A DNA stretch of 64,000 bases from Grimontia celer (GTDB lineage: Bacteria; Pseudomonadota; Gammaproteobacteria; Enterobacterales; Vibrionaceae). The notes beneath the pieces were generated by a model. The model was not told the origin of the DNA. It saw nothing but the letters and a program-made list of their open reading frames with translations, and searched no databases. Position 1 is the stretch's first letter; each line of letters opens with the position of its first letter. The position numbers were made by a program, and so were the translations under genes. Below, in pieces: positions 45,908 to 54,608 of this stretch. The stretch covers positions 1 through 64,000 of the forward strand of contig NZ_FIZX01000001.1 of assembly GCF_900055185.1 (NCBI RefSeq), written 5' to 3'.

Positions 45908-46840
45908 TCAGTAATACAGATAATATAAGTAATGGAAAAACAGTGGGGCGGTGAACATAAGGCTATCCACCCTATCGAGAATACCGCCATGACCCGGAAT
46001 CAGTTGGCTGGTGTCTTTGATCTGTAAATCACGCTTAACCGAAGAAATAACCAAATCACCGATAAAGCCGCTGAGTGAAATAATCAATCCAGCCACAACC
46101 CCCTGCAATGGTGTGAGTGGTGTCAGATAAGGGGCAATGAAATACGATAGGGTGACGATAGTGACCCCCCCACCAATAAATCCTTCCCACGTTTTGTTTG
46201 GGCTGACTTTTGGAACGATTTTACGCTTTCCAAAGCACTTTCCGCTGACGTATTGGCAAACATCATTGAGCTGGGTGAAGATCAGAAGGAATAGCAACAT
46301 TCCAAGTGAACCTGCGTCAGGGTTTTTGGAAGGGAGCACTAAGAGGTATGCCATGTGGCTCAGACAGAAAACGGTGAGCATCAAAGACCAATGAATTACA
46401 CCTGCAGAGCGGATAAAACCCTTCGTATCTCCAATCAGAACTGCAACCATGGGTAGGTAAAGAAACATGTATACAGGGATGAAAATGATGTACATGCCAT
46501 ACCACTCGCTTCCCAGCCAGTAGTAATTTAACGGGATAGAAAGGTACGCCCAAAACACAATTCGTCGGTCGGCAAGCCGAATGGGCACTATAGAGAGAAA
46601 CTCTTTCAACGCCATAAAGCTCAGAAAAGCAAAGAACACCAATGTGTAGTGGAGTGGAAGAAACAGAGCAACAAAGACCAGTCCCACCATCCACCACCAC
46701 GAGCGGATCCTCAGTTTCAATTCCAGAAAGTCAGCATTCGGGTTAGCGCGTGACTTCCACAGGTAAACGAGTGTGCCTAAGACCAACGCCAGCAATACCG
46801 CAAACATTGCATGGAGAGAATGCGGGAGTATTTCAGTCAT
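45908..46840 (-). CDS. CdsA-like phosphatidate cytidylyltransferase
   Basis: 310 residues from ATG 46840 (SD GGGAG), multi-pass membrane protein. C-terminal CDS signature KVSPNKTWEGFIGG and SVKRDLQIKDTSQLIPGHGGILDRVDS. It makes CDP-diacylglycerol from phosphatidate and CTP. This is probably a second CdsA like E. coli YnbB, as it sits with a CDP-alcohol transferase and an acyltransferase. Overlaps the upstream gene by 8 bp. Confidence 0.9.
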   Translation of the reverse strand: MTEILPHSLHAMFAVLLALVLGTLVYLWKSRANPNADFLELKLRIRSWWWMVGLVFVALFLPLHYTLVFFAFLSFMALKEFLSIVPIRLADRRIVFWAYLSIPLNYYWLGSEWYGMYIIFIPVYMFLYLPMVAVLIGDTKGFIRSAGVIHWSLMLTVFCLSHMAYLLVLPSKNPDAGSLGMLLFLLIFTQLNDVCQYVSGKCFGKRKIVPKVSPNKTWEGFIGGGVTIVTLSYFIAPYLTPLTPLQGVVAGLIISLSGFIGDLVISSVKRDLQIKDTSQLIPGHGGILDRVDSLMFTAPLFFHYLYYLYY

Positions 46841-47519
46841 GGTTTTCTCCCTTACTTCCCGCATTTTCCTTTGTCTTGTAAATGGTTAACAGTCTTCTCC
46901 AAAAGGTGATGACACTGCCTAACAAAATGATGATAAGCGTGATATCGATGGCATTCACCGGCGCGTCGAGAAAACTATCAGTGAGGTTCTGAAGGAAAAG
47001 GACAATTAAGCCCGCTGTTAACAGTGCCATTCTGTGTTGTTTTGCCATGGGGCCACCAAAATCAGGCTTACATCCCATGCTAGTGCCCAACACGCGCACA
47101 TAAGCGGTTAAGACGGCGACGAGTGCACATGCCCATGCTAGATACATTCCCCACTCAAGATAGGTAGCAAAGCCTGCGGCAATGAGAAAAAGAGGGTCAG
47201 TTATCCTGTCGGGTACATCGTTGAAAAGTTCGCCAGCGGGTGTTTTCTTGCCTCCTTCAATGGCAACCATGCCATCAAAAAGATTACAAAGCAGCCTGCA
47301 CTGAATACAAAGCGCGGTGACTAAAATCAGTGCATCTCCTCCCCAGTATTCGTTGGCGAACATGGCGGAAAACCCCAGTAAGCCGAAGACAACGCTCATG
47401 ACAGAAATTTGGTTTGGAGTGATGTTTTTATGATTGAGCCAAGCTGCGATTTTTTGCATCACCCGGACGTGACGCACAGCCAACTCTCGCCGATTGGCTT
47501 CTTCTGTTTTGAAATCCAT
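46833..47519 (-). CDS. CDP-alcohol phosphatidyltransferase, YnbA-like with variant motif
   Basis: 228 residues, several membrane segments. The CDP-OH-P motif is read as NLFDGMVAIEGG...GELFNDVPD: the first and third Asp of DxxDGxxAR-(x)8-GxxxDxxxD are Asn, and the Arg after Ala is Ile. The second and fourth Asp are kept. E. coli YnbA has, as I recall, the same Asn pattern, so this is probably a subfamily and not decay. It should join CDP-diacylglycerol to an unknown alcohol. First gene of the operon; SD GAGGT. Confidence 0.82.
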   Translation of the reverse strand: MDFKTEEANRRELAVRHVRVMQKIAAWLNHKNITPNQISVMSVVFGLLGFSAMFANEYWGGDALILVTALCIQCRLLCNLFDGMVAIEGGKKTPAGELFNDVPDRITDPLFLIAAGFATYLEWGMYLAWACALVAVLTAYVRVLGTSMGCKPDFGGPMAKQHRMALLTAGLIVLFLQNLTDSFLDAPVNAIDITLIIILLGSVITFWRRLLTIYKTKENAGSKGENHD

Positions 47520-47599
47520 TTCAAACCTCTAAGAGTGAAGATCTTGGGAGTATGTATTTTTGTTTCGTTTACCCCTCAGAATTATGCCTGATTTAGATC

Positions 47600-48655
47600 T
47601 TACTCACTGGGGACTTGGTCGCCTTTTCCTTCAAACAATACAACAGCATAACGGCCGAGTTCGTCAAAGTAGCGCCAGCGATTTTGTGGGTCTTCGGCGA
47701 CTTTGCAGCGCTCTCCGGGGGTATCAGTTAGGCAAGCCGCACTATAAGTGATATAGAGATTTTCATTTTCAGCAAAGATATCAAATGTGCTGGTTTTGAC
47801 ATAACCGTTCATGGCGTTGCGATAGGCTTGAATACTTTCTTCCATAGTATCCAGTGCAGAAAGGTTGCCAGTGAGTTTGTAGTTATCGAATTGCCATTGG
47901 GAATATTCAGCGTCTGGATTCAGCTTCTTCCGCCAAATTACGGAGTATGTAGCAGGTAATACAATCTGGTCGTTGACTTCGTGGTTTGCTAAATCGATAT
48001 CCTGAAGAGTGGCTTCGCTGACAACTGTTTCGCCTACGTTGACGGCTCTTATTATGCGGCTGTCATAAGGGGATTTTGGGAAAGGTTTAAGTGAAGTCTC
48101 TCCATTACCAGAGAAGAGCACAACGACATCAGTAATATCTTTCGGGCTTCTCACTATCCATCCGTTTGGATCGCTCCCCTCTTTTTTGGAGCAGTCATCA
48201 GAAGAGTTGAAGCAGTTGAAAGTATACAAAATTTTTAGATGAGCATTGTCTACTACAACTTGTACAGATGCCCCTGAATGCTCAAAGTTTTTATAAGCGT
48301 TCTTGAGCGTTTTTATTTTACTAAGAGCCAGCTTGCTGTCTATTACACTATCAATTCGATAATAGATTGGGGAGTCTGTTGTTGATTCAGGGTCCTTGCT
48401 CCAGTAACCCTTGACGTGAGTTGGTATGCCTAGACCTGAAATGGTTGCGTAAGCGCCAGGATAGCTACTTACAGAACCATAAGAAAAATCTGAAAACCCA
48501 CCAGATGTATCAGAAACAACCATTTGTTTAATGCCGTAGGGGCCGTCTGTGCTTCCTGCATTTCCAAACTTAGCTCTAGGGACGCTGTCGTCCGTGCAAC
48601 CTGCAAAAGGGATTAATGCCAAAAGCATTGTCAGACTGATTAAGATTCTACTCAT
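47600..48655 (-). CDS. Lipoprotein, probable immunity protein to the DUF2235 effector
   Basis: 351 residues from ATG 48655 (SD AGGGAG); a longer frame upstream is not supported. Lipoprotein signal with lipobox FAGC. No domain I recognise; body rich in beta-like polar segments. Its start overlaps the effector stop by 8 bp, so the two are co-translated. Tle1-type phospholipase effectors are usually paired with periplasmic lipoprotein immunity proteins (Tli), and this fits by position and localisation. The immunity role is inferred. Confidence 0.72.
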   Translation of the reverse strand: MSRILISLTMLLALIPFAGCTDDSVPRAKFGNAGSTDGPYGIKQMVVSDTSGGFSDFSYGSVSSYPGAYATISGLGIPTHVKGYWSKDPESTTDSPIYYRIDSVIDSKLALSKIKTLKNAYKNFEHSGASVQVVVDNAHLKILYTFNCFNSSDDCSKKEGSDPNGWIVRSPKDITDVVVLFSGNGETSLKPFPKSPYDSRIIRAVNVGETVVSEATLQDIDLANHEVNDQIVLPATYSVIWRKKLNPDAEYSQWQFDNYKLTGNLSALDTMEESIQAYRNAMNGYVKTSTFDIFAENENLYITYSAACLTDTPGERCKVAEDPQNRWRYFDELGRYAVVLFEGKGDQVPSE

Positions 48656-51287
48656 TATCAAAAATCTCCCTGTACATATTCCCTTTCGAATCTCGGTTAA
48701 CGTCGTTTGCAAGCGCAGCTCTGATATTTGAGAAACCGGGGTTTATTAGAGGGTCATGAGGCCTGTGTATCCAAAGAAGCTTATTTGGCGCTATTTCACT
48801 TTCCCAGTGGCTTGCATTGACTTGCCCTGGCTCTATTGCCAATAGTTTTGCGTTAAGTGAGGAGAATTCGGGATGTTTATTGAAGTCTTGAGGCATTTCA
48901 TAGTTGCTCATTTGCCATTGGATGCCAGCAATTGCACCTTGTTGCCTCATTCTTTCCTGTGCCAAGCCTTGAAGTCCATTATTGATTGGTTGAAGCCTGT
49001 AGTAATACAGGGTATTTCCAACATTTTTAACACGGCCATATTGCGTTGGATTTTTGAAGTTTTTTTGCACTTCTTTATCCCAAAATTTTTCTTCACGCCT
49101 GGCTAGCATATACATATCTCTAGGTTGCAACCCGATATGCTTGGTTGTTTTTAACAATTCTCTGTTGTAAGTATCATTAATAGGGAAATCTAGGTGCTCT
49201 GGTAGCCCTTTTTTCCCATATTGGGACATAGAAGGGTAACCACCACCAACATCTGCATGAGCTCCCGGATATACCTCTTCGAAGAAGTTTTCGGCCAATC
49301 CACCATCAATCTTCAATGAGGTTAATGGGAAGTTCTCTCTGTATTCATGGTGAGCTGTTATGTGATAAACAGTTTCAGCACTAGAAGGTGAAAGGACTAA
49401 ATTAAAACCATCTTCATCATTGTCTCCAGGGATACCGAAGGAACCAACTGTATCGAATAGGCCAACAAAACGAACGCTGACACTTCTCGATTTGTCGATA
49501 TAGTAGTGGCACCGTCTACCTGCTCTTGTGTGCTCGCTACTCAAAAGGTGAGGGACAACATCGACACTAAATTGATCCTGCTTTTGACGACGATGAGGAT
49601 GATGACGTGGTCCGTGACTGGGCTTTGGGGGAGGTACAGGAGAGTTGTAATCAGGGAATCCGACATTTGCTGCATTGACGAAATGACGAGCCAACGCAGC
49701 TCCACGACTAAACCCGAAAACATCAAATTCTATGTGATTGATATTTTCATAGTGCCCAGTTTCTTCGAGAGACTTTGTGATACTCCTTAATGCTCCAATG
49801 AGAGATGTCCACTTATCAAAAGCATCTGAGTCACCAAAGAAATCCCAAGAGCCGGTGGCCATGCCTGTAAGCTCCATATCTTCGTCATTGTCTATCGCTT
49901 TGATCGCTTCTTCAAGGGAATCAAAGTCTAGGGTACCTACCCCTGAAACATAGATTTTGACGATTTCACCTTCCTTTTCAGGATAAGCTTCAAACAGTCT
50001 TGCTACATTGGTGCGGGAAGCATTGCCTCTTCCTTCCTTGTACTTATCGTTCTCTAGATTATTCCCCGTCCCATCAAAGAACACCCCGATGGTGAGTTTA
50101 TTATTCGGCAACTTTTTGATGTTAACCACCGGCAACCCACTCTCTAACAATCGTTCATTGTTGATGGCTTTGAGTGTTGAACCGTTTAACAGACGTTCTT
50201 TGTGGTCGTAGACAACGTCAACAGGCGCATTGTAGGTTTTCGGTTTGTAAGGCTTTTTGGAGGCCGTCGTGGCTTTCTTGGCATCAAGCAGGCTCGGGAC
50301 GTCTATCATCACGCCATGCTCGCTCAGCCATTGGTCATTCACATTACCCAATTGCTCAATCGTGATTGGGCTGTCGAGATAGATAAGATGCTGGTCAATA
50401 ACGACTTTGCTGTCGATTTTCCAGTAAAGCAAAATCGCGCCCTGGTATTTATTCAGCCCTTGCTCATTGTTCAGGCTAAATGACGTTGAACGTGTAGCCT
50501 GAAATGCCCAGCGTCCTTCACCGAGAATTTTGTATTCCTGAACCAGTTTCTTTTCGTGGAAATGATAGAAGTAACCTTCAGTCGGAAAGCCTAAACGGTC
50601 GCCAAGTTGAAGGGCAGGAATCACCGGAATAAACGCTTCCCGAACGGCGTCAGTGCCTTTGGGTTTGAGCTTTACAGGAGGCTGGTTACTCACGCCTTTT
50701 TCTGCGCTAGCAACTTTAGCGATAAGCTTGCGCGGCGTGTCATCTGTGGCTTTGGCAGAGAAAATAGTGCCCGTATCCGAGAGTTTGGTTTCCCAGCTGA
50801 CAACGCTTGCTTCCTTCGGTGTTTTACCAAGTGCAAATTGACACCCCACCTCGCTGGCAAGTACCTCTTCGGAACAGGCTACTTCAAACAGATACTCGTA
50901 ATCCTGAGCAGGCTTTTCCTGTTTTTCTTCCACTTTAGGTTCAGGGGTGTAAGGCGCTTCGGCAGGGGCTTGAGATTCTGAGCCGGAGCGAGAGGTAAAG
51001 CCTTTGGCTTTGGTCCGGGAAGTCAGCGCAGATTTGGCTTCAGGGGAAAAGCTGGATTCGGCATCAGGGTTGACCTGCCAAACCTTATCACCCATCGAGT
51101 TGGTTGTAGATTTTAGAGCTGGCGTGACAGGCGCATCACTCAGTAACACGTACTCGCCGGATGCGAGCTGGGATTGGAACTTTTGTATGGTGACACCTTG
51201 GGGCAACACGGTTTCCAATGCCCGTTCACCCAGTGTCGAAAATCCACCTTCGACTTTGCCGAACTCGTACGATGCAAGTTCGGTCAT
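48648..51287 (-). CDS. Tle1-like (DUF2235) phospholipase, probable T6SS effector
   Basis: 879 residues from ATG 51287; in-frame sequence upstream lacks an SD. An N-terminal region of about 390 residues (with a Pro/Glu-rich linker near 100-130) precedes a DUF2235 domain: FFDGTGNN at about 403-410, the GxSxG nucleophile FGFSRGAALAR at about 524-534, and HADVGGGY further on. These are the hallmarks of Tle1 phospholipases delivered by type VI secretion. No VgrG, PAAR or Hcp gene is in the window, so it is an orphan cargo. The downstream lipoprotein is its likely immunity partner. Confidence 0.82.
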   Translation of the reverse strand: MTELASYEFGKVEGGFSTLGERALETVLPQGVTIQKFQSQLASGEYVLLSDAPVTPALKSTTNSMGDKVWQVNPDAESSFSPEAKSALTSRTKAKGFTSRSGSESQAPAEAPYTPEPKVEEKQEKPAQDYEYLFEVACSEEVLASEVGCQFALGKTPKEASVVSWETKLSDTGTIFSAKATDDTPRKLIAKVASAEKGVSNQPPVKLKPKGTDAVREAFIPVIPALQLGDRLGFPTEGYFYHFHEKKLVQEYKILGEGRWAFQATRSTSFSLNNEQGLNKYQGAILLYWKIDSKVVIDQHLIYLDSPITIEQLGNVNDQWLSEHGVMIDVPSLLDAKKATTASKKPYKPKTYNAPVDVVYDHKERLLNGSTLKAINNERLLESGLPVVNIKKLPNNKLTIGVFFDGTGNNLENDKYKEGRGNASRTNVARLFEAYPEKEGEIVKIYVSGVGTLDFDSLEEAIKAIDNDEDMELTGMATGSWDFFGDSDAFDKWTSLIGALRSITKSLEETGHYENINHIEFDVFGFSRGAALARHFVNAANVGFPDYNSPVPPPKPSHGPRHHPHRRQKQDQFSVDVVPHLLSSEHTRAGRRCHYYIDKSRSVSVRFVGLFDTVGSFGIPGDNDEDGFNLVLSPSSAETVYHITAHHEYRENFPLTSLKIDGGLAENFFEEVYPGAHADVGGGYPSMSQYGKKGLPEHLDFPINDTYNRELLKTTKHIGLQPRDMYMLARREEKFWDKEVQKNFKNPTQYGRVKNVGNTLYYYRLQPINNGLQGLAQERMRQQGAIAGIQWQMSNYEMPQDFNKHPEFSSLNAKLLAIEPGQVNASHWESEIAPNKLLWIHRPHDPLINPGFSNIRAALANDVNRDSKGNMYREIFDNE

Positions 51288-51453
51288 TTTTACAACCCTG
51301 TACGCCACTGACTCTTCCCTGATTTGCTTTTGTTTTTGGTTAAATACCGAACAAACGAGAGCAGCACAACGAAGCAAAAGCAAAACCGAAAGGCAGATCA
51401 AACAGGGGCAATTTCTTGCTCAATTTCTTGGCAGGAAGCAGCTTTGAGAGGGA

Positions 51454-52215
51454 CTAATTCAACCCATACTCAGACACGAATTGGCTCTTAAGATACATAT
51501 CCGTCGATTGCTTCAGCCAGTTTGGATTTTGCTTGAACCAGCTATCGAAAAGTGGCATCACCTGCTGCTCTGTCATGCCTGCATTAACGCCTGACGAATA
51601 GAGTAATCGAAGCAAGGTAATATCCAGCGTTGTCATCACATTGTTTTTAGAGCCATCGTTAAAGATGGAAGGGAAGACCTTGTCAGAGTCATTCGGCAAT
51701 CCCATCGCCTGCGTCAGTTCCTCGACCACACAAGCGAACAGCTTGCCGCGTTCGCGGGCGAGGTCGACTGGGATAACAATCAGTGCTTCTTTGATTTCTG
51801 CCTGAGATGAAGAAGAGAAATGCGCCATGCAGATAGCACCGCGGAACGGAAAGTCTTCCTGTGTTGGCCACAGTTCGCGGGTCTCGTTCTGCCAGCGGCT
51901 CTCACGGGTAAACACCATGCGGAGATTGGCTTTTTCCGGCGAATTCACCACTTTGATGTCATGCCCCGTTGCCCGCACCAAATCTTCAATCTGGGTGTTT
52001 GCCAGCGCGCTATGAAGCTCTTTGTCACCGACGCGATGGTCAATATAGATACGTATCGGTTTTTGCCACTTGCGAACAGGATGCTGGTGATTGTCATACT
52101 CATTGCTGAGAGCGATGATTTTAAATGCCCTTTTGACATACTCAGGGTCATTCCATTTCGCCAGAGCAGGGGCAGACAGCAGTGACAGCATCAGCCCCCA
52201 GATAAGAATTCGCAT
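51454..52215 (-). CDS. Secreted DUF2927 protein
   Basis: 253 residues from ATG 52215 (SD GGAGAG). Signal peptide with APALA cleavage (about residue 19). DUF2927-like body. The sequence CVVEELTQAMGLPND takes the place of a metalloprotease-type helix, but a true HExxH is absent. Function unknown. Lies upstream of the Tle1 gene on the same strand, 166 bp apart. Confidence 0.75.
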   Translation of the reverse strand: MRILIWGLMLSLLSAPALAKWNDPEYVKRAFKIIALSNEYDNHQHPVRKWQKPIRIYIDHRVGDKELHSALANTQIEDLVRATGHDIKVVNSPEKANLRMVFTRESRWQNETRELWPTQEDFPFRGAICMAHFSSSSQAEIKEALIVIPVDLARERGKLFACVVEELTQAMGLPNDSDKVFPSIFNDGSKNNVMTTLDITLLRLLYSSGVNAGMTEQQVMPLFDSWFKQNPNWLKQSTDMYLKSQFVSEYGLN

Positions 52216-52394
52216 TTGGCTCTCCGTTGCCCAGTCAGAAACGTCGGCGCAATCACGACGACTCAAGATTAATAATGACAATCAGTGGGTAAGGTTTCCA
52301 GTTGGAAGGAGAGATGTCCAGATTCCATCGTCCAAAACATTTTTGTGTGGGGGGATAGGCGAAGTGTTTTTTTATCCCCAAGTGGGTATAAAAG

Positions 52395-52433
52395 AAGGTT
52401 TATCCCCGATAAGGGATAACGAAGATAAACCTT
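52395..52433. terminator. Terminator after prfH
   Basis: Perfect 10-bp inverted repeat AAGGTTTATC / GATAAACCTT with an inner TATCCC / GGGATA pair; T-rich on both sides. Confidence 0.7.
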
Positions 52434-52445
52434 TGTATTTCCAAT

Positions 52446-53069
52446 TTAAGAAGGCGTAAAACCGGGCCCTTTGAAGACTCTCACGGGATTGCCTCTTTCC
52501 AGCTCCCAGTGCTGTTGCCTTCGGGATTTGGATTGCGCAGAGAGCGATGCCTGTTTCTCTTCTTCGAGCTTTTTGTAGAGCAGAGCAACCGCCAGACGCT
52601 TATTGGCGTGTTGGCTGCGCTCAGACTCCACCCTGACCGAAAGACCGGATTCGACATGCGTCGCTCTGATGGCAGAGCTTGTGGTGTTCACATGCTGCCC
52701 TCCGGCGCCGGAAGCTCGGCATGCCTGAAAGCGAAAATGATGCTGAACATCGCTTTCATCCACATCGTAGATCTCGCCACCAAAGAACCAGTTTTTCCGC
52801 TTATGCCTTGGCCGGAAAGGGCTAGGGCACACCCAGAGCATCGGCCCTTGCCAGTCTGTCGCCAGCTGTTTTGCTGCTTTGGGTTCATTGGCATCCAGAC
52901 GCACCAATACTGACTTAAAACAGCCAGGTTTACCCGCAGAGACCGCCTCGACCACTTCCAGCGAAACCGCCTTACCAGCGCACTGTTTTTCCAGTGCGCT
53001 GAGTGCGAGCCCGACTGCTTGGCAGCATTCCAACGGCCCTTGTCCGGCAGAGAGTTGCAACAAGATCAT
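52446..53069 (-). CDS. prfH: Peptide release factor homologue PrfH
   Basis: 207 residues from ATG 53069. The in-frame ATG at 53078 directly abuts the SD GGGAGG, leaving no spacer, whereas 53069 has a 9-nt spacer and overlaps the rtcB stop as ATGA. The GGQ motif (GAGGQHVN) for peptidyl-tRNA hydrolysis is present, without the RF1/RF2 codon-recognition domains. Family knowledge: PrfH frees peptides from ribosomes whose 16S decoding centre has been cut by ribotoxins, and the coupled RtcB then reseals the RNA. Confidence 0.93.
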   Translation of the reverse strand: MILLQLSAGQGPLECCQAVGLALSALEKQCAGKAVSLEVVEAVSAGKPGCFKSVLVRLDANEPKAAKQLATDWQGPMLWVCPSPFRPRHKRKNWFFGGEIYDVDESDVQHHFRFQACRASGAGGQHVNTTSSAIRATHVESGLSVRVESERSQHANKRLAVALLYKKLEEEKQASLSAQSKSRRQQHWELERGNPVRVFKGPGFTPS

Positions 53070-54226
53070 GATGCGCATCCTCCCTGCGTTTTAAAGGTCA
53101 AGACCGGACGCGTTTTGGCGATCACATCGATCAAATCGGCATTCACCAAATCGTTGATCACCGACTCGCCCTTCTTGTAGGCCTGTGGCGCTTCATCATA
53201 AAGCAGCTCTTTGTTCCCACAGATCACCCGGCTGCCCAACGCCGTTTTCAACAGATCTTTCGGCTTAAAGGTGCTGTCTAAGCGGCCTTTACAGGTGCCG
53301 CGTTGCCATTTTCTTCCCGCACCATGGGCGAGGGAGTAAAGGCTTTGAGCTGCCATCCCGTTGTGTCGCGGTTTCACCAGATAGCTAAAATCACTTCTGG
53401 AACCCGGGATCATCACCAAGCCTTTATCGCTGGGCGTTGCCCCTTTACGGTGAAGCCACCCCAGGCAGCTGTTAATCTCAACCTGTGTCACCAGGTTGTG
53501 GTTCACATCTAACAGACACTGCCCGTCAGATCTGACCGCAGCCAAAAAGCGCTGCGCAATCAAATACCGATTGAGTTCGGCCCAACGGACGGCGTCATTG
53601 TGCTCAGAGATATATTGCGCCAGCGCATTACTGACTTCTGTGAGACCAGCATGCCCATGTTCTGACACATGCTTGGTTAGAATGGCTTGTCCAAGCCCGC
53701 GTGAGCCAGAATGCACCAGCAATTGAAGCTGCTGGGTATTCAAGCCGGAAGCGTTGAATACTTCGGCATCATAAACCTCGTCGATGCGTTGAAACTCAGC
53801 AAAATGATTGCCGCCGCCAATGGTGCCAAGCGCCATGTCGAAACCCTCGGACTCGACACCCCGCGCCTTTTTAAGCTGCAAAATGTCATCTGCCCAGTCT
53901 TCACCAAGCGGCCCTTCGACCTTATCCAGCCTTTTGGCGAGTTTATCCAGGTTCAGCTTCGCCACACGAAGAGAGGTTTGCCACAGCGACATACCACAGC
54001 CGATATCGTTACCCACCAACGCCGGATAAACACGGCCGACAGAGAAAAATGACGCCCCGACAGGGTAGCCCCGGCCGGGATGCAAATCAGGCATGCCGAC
54101 GACCTGCTTCATGCCTTCAAGTTGTGATGTTTTTAAAAGTTGTTGTGTTGCCAGCCCCTCAATCCAGCTCTCGTTCGAGGCGATCAGGCTGACAGAATCA
54201 GAAAGTGTTTGGACGAAATTGCCCAT
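53066..54226 (-). CDS. rtcB: RNA-splicing ligase RtcB, PrfH-associated type
   Basis: 386 residues. GTP- and Mn-dependent RNA ligase joining 2',3'-cyclic phosphate and 5'-OH ends. Motifs MPDLHPGRGYPVG, GNDIGCGMS with Cys77 as metal ligand, GGGNHFAE (137-144), HSGSRGLG and the C-terminal HGAGRKW guanylylation His. Overlaps prfH by 4 bp. This pairing marks the ribosome-repair RtcB2 group. Its translation start is preceded by a hairpin and a leader ORF (see those entries). Confidence 0.94.
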   Translation of the reverse strand: MGNFVQTLSDSVSLIASNESWIEGLATQQLLKTSQLEGMKQVVGMPDLHPGRGYPVGASFFSVGRVYPALVGNDIGCGMSLWQTSLRVAKLNLDKLAKRLDKVEGPLGEDWADDILQLKKARGVESEGFDMALGTIGGGNHFAEFQRIDEVYDAEVFNASGLNTQQLQLLVHSGSRGLGQAILTKHVSEHGHAGLTEVSNALAQYISEHNDAVRWAELNRYLIAQRFLAAVRSDGQCLLDVNHNLVTQVEINSCLGWLHRKGATPSDKGLVMIPGSRSDFSYLVKPRHNGMAAQSLYSLAHGAGRKWQRGTCKGRLDSTFKPKDLLKTALGSRVICGNKELLYDEAPQAYKKGESVINDLVNADLIDVIAKTRPVLTFKTQGGCAS

Positions 54227-54229
54227 AGA

Positions 54230-54272
54230 GCCAATTCCTTATTCAGAATTGAAAAAGATAAATCGAATTGGC
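54230..54272 (-). promoter_or_regulatory. Hairpin over the rtcB ribosome-binding site
   Basis: GCCAATTC (54272-54265 in mRNA order) pairs with GAATTGGC (54237-54230), which overlaps the SD AAGGA just before ATG 54226. Perfect 8-bp stem, 27-nt loop. It could limit rtcB translation until opened. Confidence 0.6.
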
Positions 54273-54277
54273 AGGTC

Positions 54278-54301
54278 GCTTCGCGTCAACGCGAGCGAAG
54301 G
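54278..54301 (-). promoter_or_regulatory. GC-rich hairpin between leader ORF and rtcB
   Basis: CTTCGC...GCGAAG with an inner CGCG-TTGA-CGCG stem. It lies between the leader stop codon and the SD hairpin, as in attenuator-type leaders. Confidence 0.5.
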
Positions 54302-54338
54302 GGATAAAGCGGAGGGCTTTAAAGCAACGTCGGGTTGA

Positions 54339-54380
54339 TTAGCAAACAGCGCGTGCAAAGGATGGGGATGTATAAGTCAT
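54339..54380 (-). CDS. 13-residue leader peptide of rtcB-prfH
   Basis: Small ORF encoding MTYTSPSFARAVC, with a near-ideal SD (AAAGGAG, 7 nt spacing) and about 30 nt after a strong sigma-70 promoter. It lies in the transcribed leader of rtcB, followed by two hairpins. I do not recognise the peptide. Quality of SD, promoter placement and following structures argue for real translation; a role in sensing stalled or damaged ribosomes is inferred. Confidence 0.6.
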   Translation of the reverse strand: MTYTSPSFARAVC

Positions 54381-54416
54381 GATGATTCTCCTTTGCTGAT
54401 GTTGTTGAGTGGTCGC

Positions 54417-54445
54417 ATAATAATCAAATGCCTTATTGATAGCAA
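54417..54445 (-). promoter_or_regulatory. Sigma-70 promoter of the rtcB-prfH operon
   Basis: On the minus strand TTGCTA (-35, 54445-54440), exact 17-bp spacer, TATTAT (-10, 54422-54417). Expected start near 54410, 30 nt before the leader ORF. Confidence 0.75.
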
Positions 54446-54490
54446 GTGAGTGCGCTCGCGGGTTTTGCTTTGGTGTTAAAGTGGGTTGCC

Positions 54491-54596
54491 ACAACTCCTG
54501 AGTTGTTCGCAATATGACATACAACATTAAAGTTGTTAATTGGTCTGTGTACAACTAATATGTTGTTTATTGCAGCTGGTACAACGATAGCGTTGT
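54491..54596. promoter_or_regulatory. Four HipB-type operators at exact 30-bp spacing, with hipBA promoter
   Basis: ACAAC-N6-GTTGT occurs at 54491-54506, 54521-54536, 54551-54566 and 54581-54596, start-to-start 30 bp each. On the plus strand TTGTTA (54533-54538)-17 bp-TAATAT (54556-54561) is a good promoter: the -35 overlaps the second site and the -10 is the spacer of the third. Binding would block transcription. E. coli hipBA also has four operators, with a different sequence. Confidence 0.88.
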
Positions 54597-54608
54597 TTGA
54601 GGTGTGTA

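Noticed and set aside
54491-54596. Four evenly spaced repeats as a CRISPR array
   Set aside because: The units are 16-bp palindromes with 14-bp gaps in a promoter, without cas genes or long unique spacers.
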